Positions 48,438 through 62,224 of a stretch of 64,000 nucleotides of DNA are shown in pieces (position 1 is the stretch's first letter; each line of letters opens with the position of its first letter). This DNA is from Hygrocybe punicea (taxonomy: Eukaryota > Basidiomycota > Agaricomycetes > Agaricales > Hygrophoraceae): the NCBI GenBank assembly GCA_963556145.1, contig OY744464.1:1674001-1738000 (forward strand), written 5' to 3'. The position numbers were made by a program, and so were the translations under genes. The notes beneath the pieces were generated by a model, which was not told the DNA's origin, ran no database searches, and was given only the letters and a program-made list of their open reading frames with translations.

Positions 48438-50595
48438 TTAGTCCACATCTTCTATCCCTCCCGTTCCAAAGGGAAAGTCTGTTGGCGGGGAAGCCATCCC
48501 TGCGGGGGAATCTGCAGTAAATGAGAAGCTAAAGCCTGCTGAGCCAGTCCTGAAAGACGAACTGCCGATGTCAGGCTGAGCTTCCGTCAGCTTTTGATTG
48601 CCCACCCGATGCTTTTTCTCCGCGTTCAGTTTCTTCCTTTGCAACTTGCTGAAGGAAGACAGGGAATCCAACGCGTCGCATATATAATGCTTGCTGGGTT
48701 TATCCGCTAGACTATCACCGGTTATGGCATTAGTCACATCACGAACAGAAACGACACTAGGCTTACCGGGAAATCATTTCGTCGACGGCATCCGGCGCTC
48801 GTATAAATGGCATCAGTTCGACGAGTTTGTTATACACCCTGAGCAACACGCCATGTCCGCCCTTCATCGACGTGGCCGTCTCCTTCCACCCGTCGAATCT
48901 CTCCTTCAGTTTTGGACGAAGTTCATCTCTGAGACCATCCAAATCGCTGTCGTTCGGGTCGAAATCGAGGTAACCCATCGGATCGGCGTCTTCGGCGGCA
49001 TCGTCCATGCCTGGACCGAAAGGTAGTCCCATCATCATTGCTGCAAGAGCCATCGGGTGCGGTGGAGTGGTGCCAGGCGTGAGCACGGCATCGACCCATT
49101 GCTGTACGCGGTCGTGACGGTAAGTCGATCCCTGGAGCAGATTGATGATTTGAGACATTTCTGTCTTGTTCTCTTCATTGTTGATGTCGGAGAAACAGGT
49201 GGACAGCGCGGCAGAGATGATTCGAATTGTTTCGATGAGTTCCTTTTCGAGTGTCTGGAGACTGCGCAATTCGAAGAACGGATTGTCGGACAGAACGGAG
49301 ACAGCGGTTTGGAGAATTGAAGCATCGCAGGGACGCAGAAGATGTGAGTGAGATTCTAGCAAGGCAGCGATCTCTTCAGTGTTATTTTCGGCAGCATATA
49401 TCTCGAGCGCCGCAGCGAAATTTTCGGAACAGTAAGTGGCGTTGGAAGAGAGGAGCTCCAGGAGTTCTGGCGCGACCATTTCGAATTCAGCGATGGACAA
49501 GAGGCTGTTGAACAGAGCCAGGGAAGGAGTGACCTTGAAGATCGATGTCAGATGCTCCTGTACATATCGGCGAAGCCGCAGTCTTTGATCGTTTATGTCG
49601 TCCGACCAATGACTAGCATGGAGACGGCACGAGCAACGAGCTTCGCATCCGTCGCTATCATCTTCTTCACACAACACATCATCACCCGAGTCCACGTCTT
49701 CTTCCTCTTCCTCTTCCTCTGAATCATTATCATCGTAGTCGGATAAAGCTGTAAGATTTCACTCAGGGTAATCCCTGGTAGCAACGTTCCTCGCTCACGT
49801 TTTTTCCCACCGTACAATAAACGTTGCAAGGCTTTCCAGCCCAACAGACTTTCTATGTCGGACAACATCTCTGGAATGTGCTCCCTGTCCTTTCGTGGAC
49901 TGTTGACTAACATTGAGAGGAAGAGATCGCGCCATATCCAAAGTAACACACGCTCAACGTTTTGTGCACCATTGAATGTAAGAGATTTGACGATCTCGCC
50001 AGTATTCTTTTTGATGGTGAACGATATAAAGATATTCGTGAACGAGCAGTTACATCTATAAAATGTAAAAGAGAGAAAGGAAATGGGAACGATTATGACT
50101 CACCCTCCACGAGTATTTCCAAGCTCCAGTAGAGCTTCGGCAGCAAAGATTAGGCATAAGTGAGCCAGCGCAAAGTTGACATGGTGTTCATATACGACAC
50201 TCCATATGTCGTTCATCCAATCAACCAAACTCTGAATAGCTTCTTCCAGCAGTTGGTCTTTGTTCGAACGACCTTTGACAAGACTAGTTTTGTGGTCTCG
50301 CTTGAGCTCGTCCAGTATTCCATTGATTTCCCTTTCCTTCGCTTTCAGATCCAGAACAGGAATACCAGCATAACGATGTTTAAGGCGGGTAGCGGCAGCT
50401 ATAGCCTTCTTGGACTTCTCCTTCGGCACTAGGTCAAGCAAAGCCACCAGCTGTTTCTTGACCAAGGTGCGCTGTGCCTCTGGCGGTAATGTCTCGTACA
50501 AACGAGTAAACCTGTCGATATGTGATTCAAACCGGATATTATACCGTAATATAACACCACACAACGAACCTTGCGCTGGGCGGGTCGGATGGCAT
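48438..50595 (-). CDS. Conserved-type hypothetical helical protein (648 aa)
   Basis: Five exons (complement 48438-48711, 48767-49748, 49799-50055, 50104-50511, 50570-50595) sum to 649 codons with consistent phases. The first exon is only 26 nt (MPSDPPSA). Most of the protein is predicted helical (FTRLYETLPPEAQRTLVKKQ; EEAIQSLVDWMNDIWSVVYE). An acidic run EEEEEEEDVDSGDD sits before a Cys/His cluster (CEARCSCRLHASHW). A Ser/Phe/Gly-rich tail (FRTGSAGFSFSFTADSP) ends it. No domain is recognised. Regular spacing and length suggest a real, single-copy gene. A scaffold or trafficking role would be guesswork. Confidence 0.7.
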
Positions 50596-51390
50596 TGCCC
50601 AGTCGAATATGCCCTGAGCCAGGGGATGGTGGGTGCGCTTGGAAGCGCGTGATGTCAGCGACAAACGCGCATCGTTGCACGGTGACCAGGGCGGCCACAA
50701 CATTGGAATTTGAGCTTTGTTTTCTCAGTTCAGTTTCATGTTGATGATCCCGCTGTTTGCTGTATTTATGAGGGACATAAATTATTCACAGAGGCTGGTC
50801 GTGTTGTCAGGCTGCTTGCGCTGTTATTGCAAAAGGCAATTGTTGACCAAAAACCACGACCACCAACGTTTCTGGCATTCACAGCGACAGGGAAGTTGCC
50901 TGGTTAGTTGGCAGTGATGATCTTGCCTTCACAAGCAGCGAGACCGCGCGAGGCCAGCATCTGGTAGCCACGTGCAATCATTTGGTTTCTCAGATCGCCA
51001 GGCCTTATTTTTGTTCTTCAGCTTCGAATTTCCGCCAAATCTCTTACCTGGCCAGCGTTCACGGAACAACATCGAGGGCGGTAATGAACGCCAGGCTCTT
51101 ACTGTCGTTACGCCCAGAAAATAATACAAACCAGGCACTCGGTTCGGCCGTCAATGTCTTCCTTTGGGTCTGATGTCGGCCTCGAGGCAAATTTTCCATA
51201 CATGGCTGCCGACCTCATTGTGCACCCTAACAGCGTTGTCTGACGTTAGCCACGTTGGAAACGCGCGCAGTACAAGCTTGGGGGGCATATAGACCTTCTC
51301 TTATCCCCCGTGCGGGTGTGTTTCTTTGTTCTCGTTCACTCATATCGTCACCCATCATCGCGACAATCCCCAAATCATCAATCTTCGGGA
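50596..51390. other. Intergenic between divergent genes
   Basis: About 800 bp shared upstream region. Short ORFs only; no promoter motif stands out. Confidence 0.4.
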
Positions 51391-54300
51391 ATGTCTGGTT
51401 TATCACCACAGCGTAATCGCAAGCCTCAAGGCCATCAGGGTAAGTTTGTTCCTTGGTCTCATTTAGTCAATTTGAAGTTCGGGGTTGGGCTCAGTTGACT
51501 CGTATTGAATTGTTGGCATAAAACTCCCATCCATTTTATTTTTCCTTTTCTTCTTTGGCGATTCTGCCAGGTTCTGCCGTGTTCGGTCCTACGCACATGA
51601 TGCAAGTCTAGCCCCTACTGGCCGGTACTTAATCCGAGCGGCAAACCTCGCACTCAACCTCACGACCAGCGCATTCTTCTTTACTCACATGTCCCTAACA
51701 GGTTCCGTGCAAAACTTGCCTCCCCGCGAGATGTCCCCGTCTCCGACGTTTCGCGACCGACAACGGGCTGCCAAGACGCAATCGTTGCCTCTCGTCCCAG
51801 CCGTCATGCAGATGTACCAAAATCAAAGCCAGCCTCGCCAAGCTCAACAGCCCAGCCCGCCCATATCCAACGGATCCCATCAATCCCGAAGATCGCCCCC
51901 ACCATCTGCATCTCAAATACCGTCGTCGACCATCAAGTTGAGCGCACGAGATATCAGCCCTGAACGATTGACCCCGCCACCGCCGCCAATCCACCCGCAT
52001 AGCCAAAACAACATTCATCAGGCTCTCGCACCACCCGCACAACCTCAGCATTCTCACAGCGCCCCAAACATTCACGCACACAATCCGCAGATTGGCTATC
52101 CCCGCCCAATCAACCGTGTCCCCCCGCCACAGTTCCTGACCTCGTTCCGTCCAATGGATGAGAATTGGACGATGACAGAGGAACTCATGGCGGAGATTGA
52201 ACGTGCAGATATGCAGCAGGCGGCGGCTGGTACAGCTGGCGTGGCATATGCAGGTGGGGCTGTCAGTTCAGGGCTGTCGTATACTCGAGTCGAGTCTAGT
52301 TCTCCCCCGAAGGATCAGGGCATGGAGAGGATAAGAGCCGAGAGAATGAGTCCGAAGGATTTCGATAACAGTCAAGGTAGTGGTGGGTCTACCGGGAGAC
52401 GACAGGGTCGTCCTGGCGACCGAGAACAAACATTACCCAGAGAGAGTCCCAAGAATCGCGATCGGCAGTCCCAACCCCAACCGACCTCACCGACTGCATT
52501 CGCTCAAAGTCACCCTCAGGCGCATACCCCCGAGCGCCGTACGTCTCCAACGTATCACACCCCACTGGGTTCTCCCGGCGAAAACTACAGTTCGTACAAA
52601 CGGGAACCGTACCCTCCTCACCCCCGGATCCCTACCCCTCCACTCTTGCGGCGGTCTTCCAACGCCCCTATTGCCGATACCTCGACCACCACGCGCGCGA
52701 CGCCGCCCGCGGCAAGCAAGCTCTCGAGCCACACTCCACCTCTCCAAGCTATGAAGACGCGCTCACCAGACAGATCGTTACCCGTTCAAGAGGAACCGGA
52801 GGAGGACGTGGCGGTTTCTACGAAAAACGGTGCAAGGGATAGAGACAATTGGAAGGATATTCATCACGAATGCGATACAAACGAAGACGATACAAGGGGG
52901 ATGGGATCACCCACCCCGTCCTCGGATCTCCACCCTGACGGCCATACTTCCCGGTTCGATGGTCATGGAGGGCGGGACAGTCGGGCTGGCCATCGGGAAG
53001 ATGACGACGAAACGCTTATCGAGCAAGTTGCTGGGGATCGCAGGGTACACGAGGGCCCGAGAGACTCTGAGGAAGAATCATTTACCCCACGTTCACCGTC
53101 TACGGCTCTCCCCGATGATGGTCAAGATAGATTCTATCCCCAAAACGCTAGTACGAGGCGAATCAAGAACCGCATTGGAGCCACAGATCAACTGGGATTA
53201 AGAGGTTTCGAAACGGCTGTGTACGAGCAAACGGGCCTCCTGCCAAAAATCACAACCCATGTGCCTGTATCTACACGACCCATCGAACATGAGCAGACAC
53301 GCCGCCATCCGCAACCACCCCAGCAACCCCAGCCGCCGCAGTACAATCGATCTGAACAAGGTTACGCCCAATATCAGCCCCCTCCCATTCCACACTTCGA
53401 CGACCTCCAGAGCTTCTTTGATGATCCCACCTCCGCCTATCTGCGCGCATATCTTCAATCTCCCCGCCCTAACGCTCCTATCCCACCCACTCCCCACAGT
53501 CAGACTGCAGCACCGTCACCATCGCCACTGGTTTCGGGAATGCAAAGCGTACCACCATACAGTCCAGTGCCACCTGTGGGCTCACCGTACCCATTCCCAT
53601 TCTCTCACGTCCGTCGTCCGCACGCATATTCTAGCCCAGCCAACCGAGTCGCGCCGTCGTCGAATTACGACCCGAATCATCCATCTGCCATTCAGGAGCA
53701 GCTTGCATTGCAGTGGCAGATGTATGCCTTGAATAATAACCGTGCGCCGATGTCTGACTCGACGTTCTCACCCTCTTCGACGCCGTTCCAAGGAGCAGGG
53801 TACAATCCATGGGCATTTTTACACACCAACCGTGCATTTGGAGCCCGTCACCCTGACCCGCTGACGAGTCTGCAGTCCAGTCCGAGCCATGAGCCTTTAC
53901 CGCTTCCTTTGCCTCCTACGACGGGTCGAGCGATAAAGAAAAGGCACCGGTCGACCGATTTACGTAAACAAGTCGCCACCGGTAAACCCCCTCCTCGGGT
54001 GGAGAGCACTCAGCCGAGGGAGACCAGCCCTGAACCGTCTTCATCTGGAGAAGAAACCGCGGGAGACGATCGATTTGAAGGTAACTGGGCGAATGGAAAC
54101 GTGCACGACGACAGTGGCGATTGGATTGACGAGGATGCCGCAGGCGACGAGGACGATCTATTAGAACTAGAATACCATCCATCCTTTGTCAGCAATGTTG
54201 AGAAGCGGCGCCGGAGGTGGGAGACGCGCTGGGAGGCACTGACGGAGGCTGTGAGTCATCGCAGCCAATTTTCTAACTTCTTTCTCCCCGATTAGTTGGG

Positions 54301-54809
54301 AGATTCTGATTTGAGACGTTTGGACTGTACAGTTTGAAGCTCTCGATCGGCAGACGGACGCCACGCTTGTGTTATTCGCTTCCCCATCCCACTCAACCAA
54401 GTTGCACGCATTGACCTCACGATCCCTGCGGCGGGACACGTCTTTGGCGCATTCTTCAATGATGTCCCATATGCGCTCCGCTTTCAGCCATATCGCCTCC
54501 CGTCGTCGGGCCGCCCGATCACATAAATCATCGTTGGCGGACCGACTGCTGTTGCCCTCTGGAAGCTCTGTGGACGGCTCTGATAACTCGGAAAGTCGGG
54601 AAGAAGATTTGAAACGGGCACTTGAGGCTGCGTTGGGGAGCCTCGGTGCGATTGGAGGCATTTACGAGCAGCGAGAAAATAGATGGAGAGAAGAAATGCG
54701 CCGGGTTAACGAAGATCGGGAGCGAGTTGAATTGCTCCTCCAGCAGGCGCTAGGAGTCGGATTGGCGAACGGTGGTGCTCCTAATACCGTGGTTGGACGT
54801 GCGTTTTGA
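51391..54809 (+). CDS. Large Pro/Ser/Gln-rich protein with basic-acidic conserved tail (1024 aa)
   Basis: Exons 51391-51439, 51702-54250 and 54333-54809 sum to 1025 codons. Residues 1-750 are low-complexity and rich in Pro, Ser, Gln and His (PPPPPIHPHS, HPQPPQQPQPPQ), with acidic and Arg-rich islands. A short ordered segment reads RPMDENWTMTEELMAEIERA. The last ~200 residues look folded: a basic patch (IKKRHRSTDLRKQ), a long acidic linker, then EKRRRRWETRWEALTEAFEALDRQTD, SRRRAARSHK and a terminal coiled coil (RWREEMRRVNEDRERVELL). No named domain is recognised. Composition and basic patches suggest a nuclear regulatory or scaffold protein. Confidence 0.7.
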
Positions 54810-55981
54810 AGGTTTTTGGATGGACGGCGTCGTCGTGTACACAAATGACTCTGCAAGCTGGACTGGACTGGGCCGCGGATGCTGTATGTAATGACCTGTA
54901 TGTGTTGCGTTTTCGCTCATTGTCATTCGAAGGGCAGGACGCGTTCATCGATGGAGTACGTGGTTCCTTAAGTCTTGGCATCATTTTATTGCGACTAACG
55001 TGATTGAGTAGGTGACTTGTTGAAGTATGTAACCATTGCAGACTTGATCATGGATCACGCATGTTAGAGTCAATTTCGTCCATATGTTTTTTTCTGACTT
55101 GTGTTTTCTGGATGCAAGTCATGCACAGGCGTACATATATTACATAGAATCATGATGTTACAGGGCAGGACACTATAGCACTGAGAAATTCGTGGACTCG
55201 CTTGCTGATATTGTGCTTGTATGGAGAATCCGTGCCCTAGTACGTCGGCGGGCAGCTATGGCGGTAACTCCACTGGATGAATGGTTGGCGGCAAAACCTT
55301 GGAAATTAGTAGTTCCTGACCCCCTCATAATGATGACTCGGAGAAGGTACCGCCGAATGGGGGGCACAGTAAGTTGACATTGCCACAAGCAAGTGGCGCC
55401 GACAGTAATCTTCAATAACACTGGATTATATACTTCGCCGGGGATCTAGGCTAAGTGTTGAAGTTTGAATGACACTGGCAGCCTTGCAAAAGGTGCAACT
55501 TGAAGGTAGAACGACAGACCTGGGATGAAACTCTTCCGGTGTAAGTGCTCTTTCATAAGTAGCGCCTGACGTATACTGGGGATGTCGGCGTGGCTTCGAA
55601 CATTTGCACCTCCAAGCCTTTCACTCGAGACTATTTGGCAGTGGTTGTTTGTTCTTTCAGCTGAGCGATGAGCCCACGCATAATCGAGACTGGAAATAAA
55701 GCGGGTATAATAAAGCGGGTATAATGCGGTGTTCAGCGAGCCCTGTTTGATGACTCTGATCAGCGAACGTTGAGAAAGGACTTGCTGGCATGGCGCAACC
55801 ACGGTCCACGGTCCACACCCCGGGAACTTGGAGCTCGGAGCATCGACTTGGCAATGCGGCTGTATCCAAGCATCGATCACTTTCCGTTATTTCAAGCTCA
55901 GGCTGTTTATTTATTATAACTTGAAGAGGTTTCAAGTCCAAGTTGTACCCAACTCTCCCCCAATACCCCCATCATTACGCC
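54810..55981. other. Long intergenic gap, no gene recognised
   Basis: About 1.2 kb with short ORFs on both strands. A short repeated phrase (AAAGCGGGTATAAT) occurs twice near 55690-55730. The right end holds the 5' flank of the epoxide-hydrolase-like gene. Confidence 0.4.
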
Positions 55982-57646
55982 ATGTATCTCCCACTATTCT
56001 TGCTTATTGTATCTCAAGGGCTCCAGGTTCTCTCCAGCAGTCCCGGAAAGGCGTTCGACCCAAGGGCATATCCCAAGCAAATAGCTACCTGCGAAGCCGC
56101 TACACGCGATGACCCCGTTGACATCAATATTCGTAAGGGTCTCCTTCGGGATTTTTCCATGACTGGTGATAAAGAAACTTGCGGATTGCACCAGATTACG
56201 TCGATGTAAATTCCGTGGCCACCACCACCATCGTAATGATCCATGGTTGGCCGTCGCTGTGGAGCAGCTGGTCCCACCAGATTCAAGAATTTGAAGTACG
56301 CGAATGCCCCGACTTGAGGAGGGTCCTGGCTAATGGTATGGTCGTCCATAGAATGACCATCATCTCATCGTCCCCGATTTACGTGGTTTTGGCGCCTCGA
56401 CGCACCCTGGAAATGGCCAAGGTACCATGGGTGACTTGGTCAACGACATTGTTTGTGTTCTCGCGCACGCTAAAGTGGAGTCTGCGATCTGTGTGGGGCA
56501 AGTACTTTCCAGTCTCGACGTTCCAAGCCTACCCGTGACTTACAAAAACGCGGACTGCGCAGACACGACTGGGGTTCCCAAGTCTGCTATGAAGCGGCGA
56601 GGATGAGACCCGACTTGTTCACTGCGGCAGCTGGCACCATCCCCGTAAATCTTTGTGTCTTTTTGCGTCCGATAAATAATATTTTGTTTACCTTTATCTC
56701 TCTTGCGAACAGTACATCCCAGCGTCTGGTCCTTTTCTTCCTGTCGCAGCCCTCGTGTCGACCCTTCCGCACCTCAGCTACCAGCTCTTCTTCGACAGAC
56801 AGACTTCAACGGCCATCGCAGAACTCAACCAAGACATCAGGAGAACCCTTCGAGCGGTCATGAGACGGACTGATGATCCTTTCCCTCCCCGGTTCTTGAC
56901 AAATCAGGATTCATTCATGGCTGAATGGGGTGACGTTGCTGAAGTGCGAAACATGTTTTAATTTCTGGTGTTGGTGGTGGTGGCTGAAATTTTTTTTACC
57001 AGATCCCTCCTCCTGCATTCTTTAGTCCTGACGAAGAGGACTACTTGGTGGAACAGTATTCCATCCAAGGATTCGATAACAGTGAGTTACCTCTCACGCT
57101 TCAGATACCATTTTCCAAAGCAGCTGAATCCTTGGTCCGCCGTCCAAGCTTTACACTTCTACACCAATACCGTCAGCTTTTTCCAATTCTGATCCTCTCA
57201 TTAGATGCTCAACTGACTCCTTAGAATCGTTATGCATCGTGGGAGCTCGCTAATACGCAAGGCAACCATACCATCTCTCAACCTGTTCTCTGCATCTTCC
57301 CGCTGAATGTATGTCGGACACAATTCTTTTTTTGTTTTGACAATGTCTCACATTCATTTATCGTATAGGACCCTGTGGCCGATTGGGTTTTCGTGTCCAG
57401 AGCCCTCAAGTCTGCGGATTTCCTCCCGCGGCTTACCGTGCGCGTGAGCCCGCCTCATCTAATTTTTTACTTCCTCCATGCTGACAACCTATCTCATCTC
57501 ATCCTCCCGTGCAGACCCTCAAGAGCGCCCACTGGCCTCAACTCGAAAATCCGCGCGAGTTCAATGCCTTCCTTCGAGAATGGCTGAGTTCGGTCTCTCA
57601 TACATCGCACGATACACCCACACATCGAATTCCGGATGAACTTTGA
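55982..57646 (+). CDS. Secreted epoxide-hydrolase-like alpha/beta hydrolase
   Basis: Ten exons (55982-56132, 56195-56295, 56352-56497, 56563-56644, 56713-56943, 57003-57081, 57149-57171, 57225-57308, 57369-57443, 57515-57646) sum to 368 codons. An N-terminal signal peptide (MYLPLFLLIVSQGLQVLSS) precedes the fold. The oxyanion motif is HGWPSLW, and VPDLRGFGAS is typical of epoxide hydrolases. The nucleophile Asp sits in VGHDWGSQV, the acid in FPLNDPVADW, and the catalytic His in SAHWPQLENP. It should open epoxides to diols or act as a dehalogenase-like hydrolase. The intron at 56498-56562 has a GC donor (GCAAGT). The 23-nt exon at 57149 is the least certain part. Confidence 0.8.
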
Positions 57647-58088
57647 GCTGGAGTGGTTTTGATTTTTGATTTTTTGATTTGATTTTCCCTTTTTCTTTGA
57701 TTTGTTTTTTCGGAAGCAGTATCCAACTTAGATCGGAGGAGGTTCGTGGTCAGAAAGATGGCGAAGTACGGGTTTTGGCTTTGCATTGGTATTTGTCAAT
57801 GGGAAGGATGGTTGGTGCAGGACGGGCATTATGGTATTGGCTGGCATTAATTCGGTGTGGCAATGTCTTTTAGAAATTCTGATTTCCAAAAGTTTTCCGT
57901 TGTCATTCGAGGAGTACAAAATTGCTACAAATATGAAATGTATTAGTATTACTGTATTGGGTTACCTACCTGGCGAATTCTTTTTAGTAAAATATTGAAC
58001 TCGGATGTGACATGGTCAGACAAGTGTGACTTGTCGTGACATTTCTGCGACGGTGTTGGATTTCGTCAACTATCATCTAGCTATATCA
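57647..58088. other. Intergenic, no gene recognised
   Basis: 3' flank of the hydrolase and 5' flank of RFC1. A TGATTTTTGATTTTTTGATTTGA slippage tract lies at about 57658-57685. No TATA box was identified. Confidence 0.4.
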
Positions 58089-61000
58089 ATGGCTCCCTCA
58101 AAGAAAGCTACAGGTCCAAAACCGTCCGGGAGAGACATCAGATCATTCTTTGGTGGTGACAGCCAAACTGGGGCGAGCCAATCCACCGTGAGTTTCTTGG
58201 AGTCGCGCCTAGACACTTCTTTTCATGTTTCGGTGAAATTGCATGCTGAAAACTTTCTTTTCTCTGTCCAGGGCTCCCAAAGGGTGTTTTCAATTTCGAT
58301 TAGTTCGCTTTGTGTCGTTTTTAAATTTTATTTGGAACCGCTGACCCGCCATAAACAGGTGACGATGACGAGAGGTGTGTTCCGTCTCAAGCTGTGTGAT
58401 TCATCTACCGCGTGTGATGTTGATGAAAGGCCGTAGTGATAGAATGTCACAAAAGAAGGAGGCGTCGTGAGTTGTAGTCGCTAGTGAAATTTATTTCTCT
58501 TGATTTAGTTTTTAGAACGTCTGCCAAGCCGACACAAGGGCCAAAAGATATTGTGAGTTCTGTTAGTTTAGTGTTGTGTTAGCTAGTCATTGAACACCAT
58601 CAGCCTGTCTTGAAACCCAAGGTCGAGACAAGGTATGTGCCACATTTCACTACTCCCGCGCACTCTCACCTGGATGGTGTGGCGCTAGGCAGACACCGAA
58701 GAAAGTGGTAGAGTAAGTTCCAGCTTGTTATTGATTCTTACCAACATATTACTGACCTAATTTATTAGCTTGCCGAACAAGTCACCAAACGTCATCGCGA
58801 GTATTGAATGATTGGAGTTATTCCTTCGAACTGAATTTCAACCATTTTTTTAATCCCTCCATAGTTCAAGAAGCCGAAGACGGAACGTGTCATGGATTTC
58901 AGCGATGATGACACACCACCTCCAAAGCAAGCCACCACACTTAAACGCAAGAAGCCGAGCCTTCTAATATCAAGCGACGAGGACGAGATGGAAGACAGGA
59001 AGGTCTCCCCACCAAAAAAGAAACTTGCGCCCGCAGCAACCGCCTCACCCAAAACCATTGCAAACGGCACCTCCGCAGCAAAATCAAAGCTGTCAAAAGA
59101 ATCCGCCAAGGGCAAGGAGAAAGCAAGCGAAGATGACGGTGGCACAAAAGGCACGGTGAAGAAGCCATCAAAGTAGGTTTTGTTTGTTCGATACCTTCAT
59201 TCGCTCACAGGGAATGAAAGTTGGGCTGCCGTCAAGGCCGCAAGGATGGCAGGCCCCAGTGCTCCTGGCTCTAAAGACATCCCAGAACCTGCGTCTCCCG
59301 ATTGTCTAGTTGGCCTTTCCTTTGTTTTTACTGGGGAGTTGTCCAGTCTCTCTCGGGATGAGGCCGTGGATTTGGCAAAGAAATACGGCGGGTAAGCGGC
59401 TTTTCATCTTAGTATCCGAGTCTGTTTAATCCTTCATTAGCCGCGTGGTTGGCCAACCATCTTCAGTGACATCGTATGTTGTCTTGGGTGGCGATGCTGG
59501 CCCTAGTAAACTCAAAGCCATTGAGAAACATAAACTTCGAACACTCAACGAGGACGAGTTTTTGAATTTAATTGCCACCAGGAAGGTTTCAGGAGGACCC
59601 AAGGGGACGGGCTTAGATGCTAAGACGAAGAAGAAGCTGGAGAAGGAGCAAGAAGCTATTCGAAAGGGCGCCAGGGAGTTGGAGCTCAGAGAGAAAAACA
59701 TTTCAATTGAGGATGCTAATATGCCCAGAGGGTTCGTGCTTCCACTCCCTTATACAACTCAGGACTCATGTGATGGCAGACCCAAGGCTGTTGATATGTC
59801 TTCCCAACTTTGGACAACCAGATACGCACCGCAGAAGCTCAAGGATATATGCGGTAATAAGGGACAGGTTGAGAAGCTGCAACAATGGCTGAATGACTGG
59901 TAAGGATGAATATATGCGAATCACTTATCTGAACTGATTCCCCGCTAGGCCTTCGAGCCTGAAATGCGGTTTTCGGAAACCGGGCAAGAATGGTATGAAT
60001 GTTTTTCGCGCAGTCATGATAACTGGCTCGCCTGGTATCGGGAAGACAACCAGTGCACATTTGTGTGCGAAGATTGCCGGGTTCACACCTATTGAACTGA
60101 ATGCGAGTGACACGAGAAGCAAAAAGCTTGTCGAGGTATGTCGTTGATGCCGAGAGTCCACCATGCATTACACGCTCGACTGCTCTCCAGAATGGTATGA
60201 ACATCCACAACCAGTCGTTGGACGGCTGGATCGACGGCGGCAAGGTCGGCCGTCTGTCTGTTCTATATATTGCCCCTTCGAAACCTGAAATGCTGGGTAG
60301 ACATCGAGTGCGGAAGGAGTTGCATTGATCACGGGGAGAAGCTGCTTGATCATGGATGAGGTTGACGGCATGTCTGCCGGCGATCGGGGCGGTGTTGGTG
60401 CGCTAAATGCACTCATCAAGAAGTCTAAGGTTGTTGTTCTCCAGCGTGATAGGCGGTAACTGATGGCAGTACAGATTCCCATCATCTGCATCGCAAACGA
60501 CCGTGGTGCACAGAAATTGAAACCACTTTGGTCATCAACATTCAGTCTGACATTCAGAAAGTAAGGCTTGACGCTAGCTTTGTTTCTATTTTTCAACTCG
60601 TTTTATAGACCGGAGGCTGCTGCCATCCGTTCGAGAGTCTTGACCATTGCATTCAAGTGCGCTTTTCGTACCTGTTTCCAGTGGAACAATTGCTGATGTC
60701 TTTTCTAAGGGAGAAGATGAAGATTCCCGCAAACGTCATTGACCAACTGATCACTGGCGCCCAATCTGACATTCGCCAGGTTCTCAACATGTTGTCGACC
60801 TGGAAACTATCCAGCGATTCGATGACATTCGACGAGGGCAAAAATCTGTGAGTCTAGGTTTGTCATCTAGCGAGTAATAACTTAATCATTGGTGTGTTGC
60901 GTTCAAGCGCCAAGATGAACGAAAAGTATTCCATTATGAGCCCGTTTGACATTACCCAGAAGATGTTGGGTCCGCACTTGTTTTCACCCTCCTCCCGCAG

Positions 61001-62224
61001 CACCCTTGGCGACAAAATGGAACTTTATTTCCACGATCATTCTTTTGTCCCTTTATTTATTCAAGTGCGTTCTCTATTGGGATAAGACAAGGTTTCTGAT
61101 CTCACCACAAACGAAGGAAAACTACCTAAAAACGCAACCTGTAGCCGTCAGGAATACAGATGAGCCTCTAAAGCCGCTGAAACTGCTTGAAATGATGGAT
61201 CGTGCGGCATCTTCTATTTCAGACGGAGATTTGGTTGATGCTTTAATACACGGGTAAATCCTTTGCTCGATGAGTTTGTGAAGTCTTATTTTCATTTCAT
61301 CAGACCGGAACAGCACTGGTCCCTGATGCCTCTGCATGCAGTCTGTTCGACTGTTCGACCCGCTTCGTTCCTTTATGGTTCAGGTCCTGGATACGGAGGT
61401 CCCAATGCGATGACATTCCCTCAGTGCGCGCTGCATTTACACCCTTCCTTTCTTGATTAACCCCTCGGACATTTTATTAGATGGCTTGGACAAAATTCGA
61501 AGTCAAATAAACTCAGCCGACAGTTGGGAGATATCCAGATTCGCATGCGGCTCAAAGTCTCTGGTGACAAGTCAGAAATCAGACAGTCTTATCTTCCAGC
61601 ACTGTTTCCGCACATCGTGAAACCATTGATAGATAATGGCGCCGTACGTACCCTCTTTCACCTGAAATACCAATGGGCCATTGAATTTTCTGCCTTCTGC
61701 ATGCCCATTCTTCTTGTTTGGACAGAGTGCCGTCGATGAAGTTATCGATCGGATGGATGAATATTTCCTCTCCAAAGAAGACTGGGACACTGTTATTGAA
61801 TTAGGTGTTGGTGAGAACAAGGATGACGTCGTGTCAAAGAAAATTTCTGCTGCCACCAAAGGGTCTCTGACGAAGAAGTTAGCATTCGGAGGCTTGGTTC
61901 TTCTGTCTCTAACGGACATCTGCTCTAGATACAATGGGAAGGAACATCCGATACCTTTCCACCGAGCACAAGATTTGGGAAAAGCACCGAAGAAGATCAA
62001 AGGTGGTGCCCTGCCGGACCTGGAGGAGGCTTTTGACGTAGGTTTCGACGCCATCACCATCGGAGTGTACTGAGTCAGTGGCTATCCAATAGCTCGATGA
62101 AGCCGCGGATGAAGAGGTGTCTGACGATGAGAAACGGAATGGTGCAGACAACGACGTTGGCCACGATAAGTTAATTCAACCCGCCAAAAAGAAAACCACG
62201 GCGAAGAAGACAAAAGCCAAGTGA
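58089..62224 (+). CDS. RFC1: Replication factor C subunit 1 (clamp-loader large subunit)
   Basis: Large subunit of the clamp loader that opens PCNA and loads it at primer ends during replication and repair. The N-terminus carries GRDIRSFFGG, the conserved PCNA-binding start of RFC1. Several tiny exons (58.5-58.9 kb) precede a Lys/Ser-rich acidic region. The BRCT domain (LVGLSFVFTGELSSLSRDEA, GRVVGQPSSVTSYVVLG) lies at about 59.3-59.5 kb. The AAA+ core has LWTTRYAPQKLKDICGN, Walker A GSPGIGKTT, IELNASDTRSKK, Walker B LIMDEVDGM, and IICIANDRG. The RFC1-specific C-terminal domain and a Lys-rich tail (KKKTTAKKTKAK) end it. There are at least a dozen short introns. One donor (GTCGGC after DGGK) is unusual. 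Roughly 900 residues, as expected. Confidence 0.9.

Noticed and set aside
49057..49511. Plus-strand ORFs opposite the 648-residue hypothetical protein
   Set aside because: Antisense to a five-exon model whose lengths sum to whole codons; no motif.
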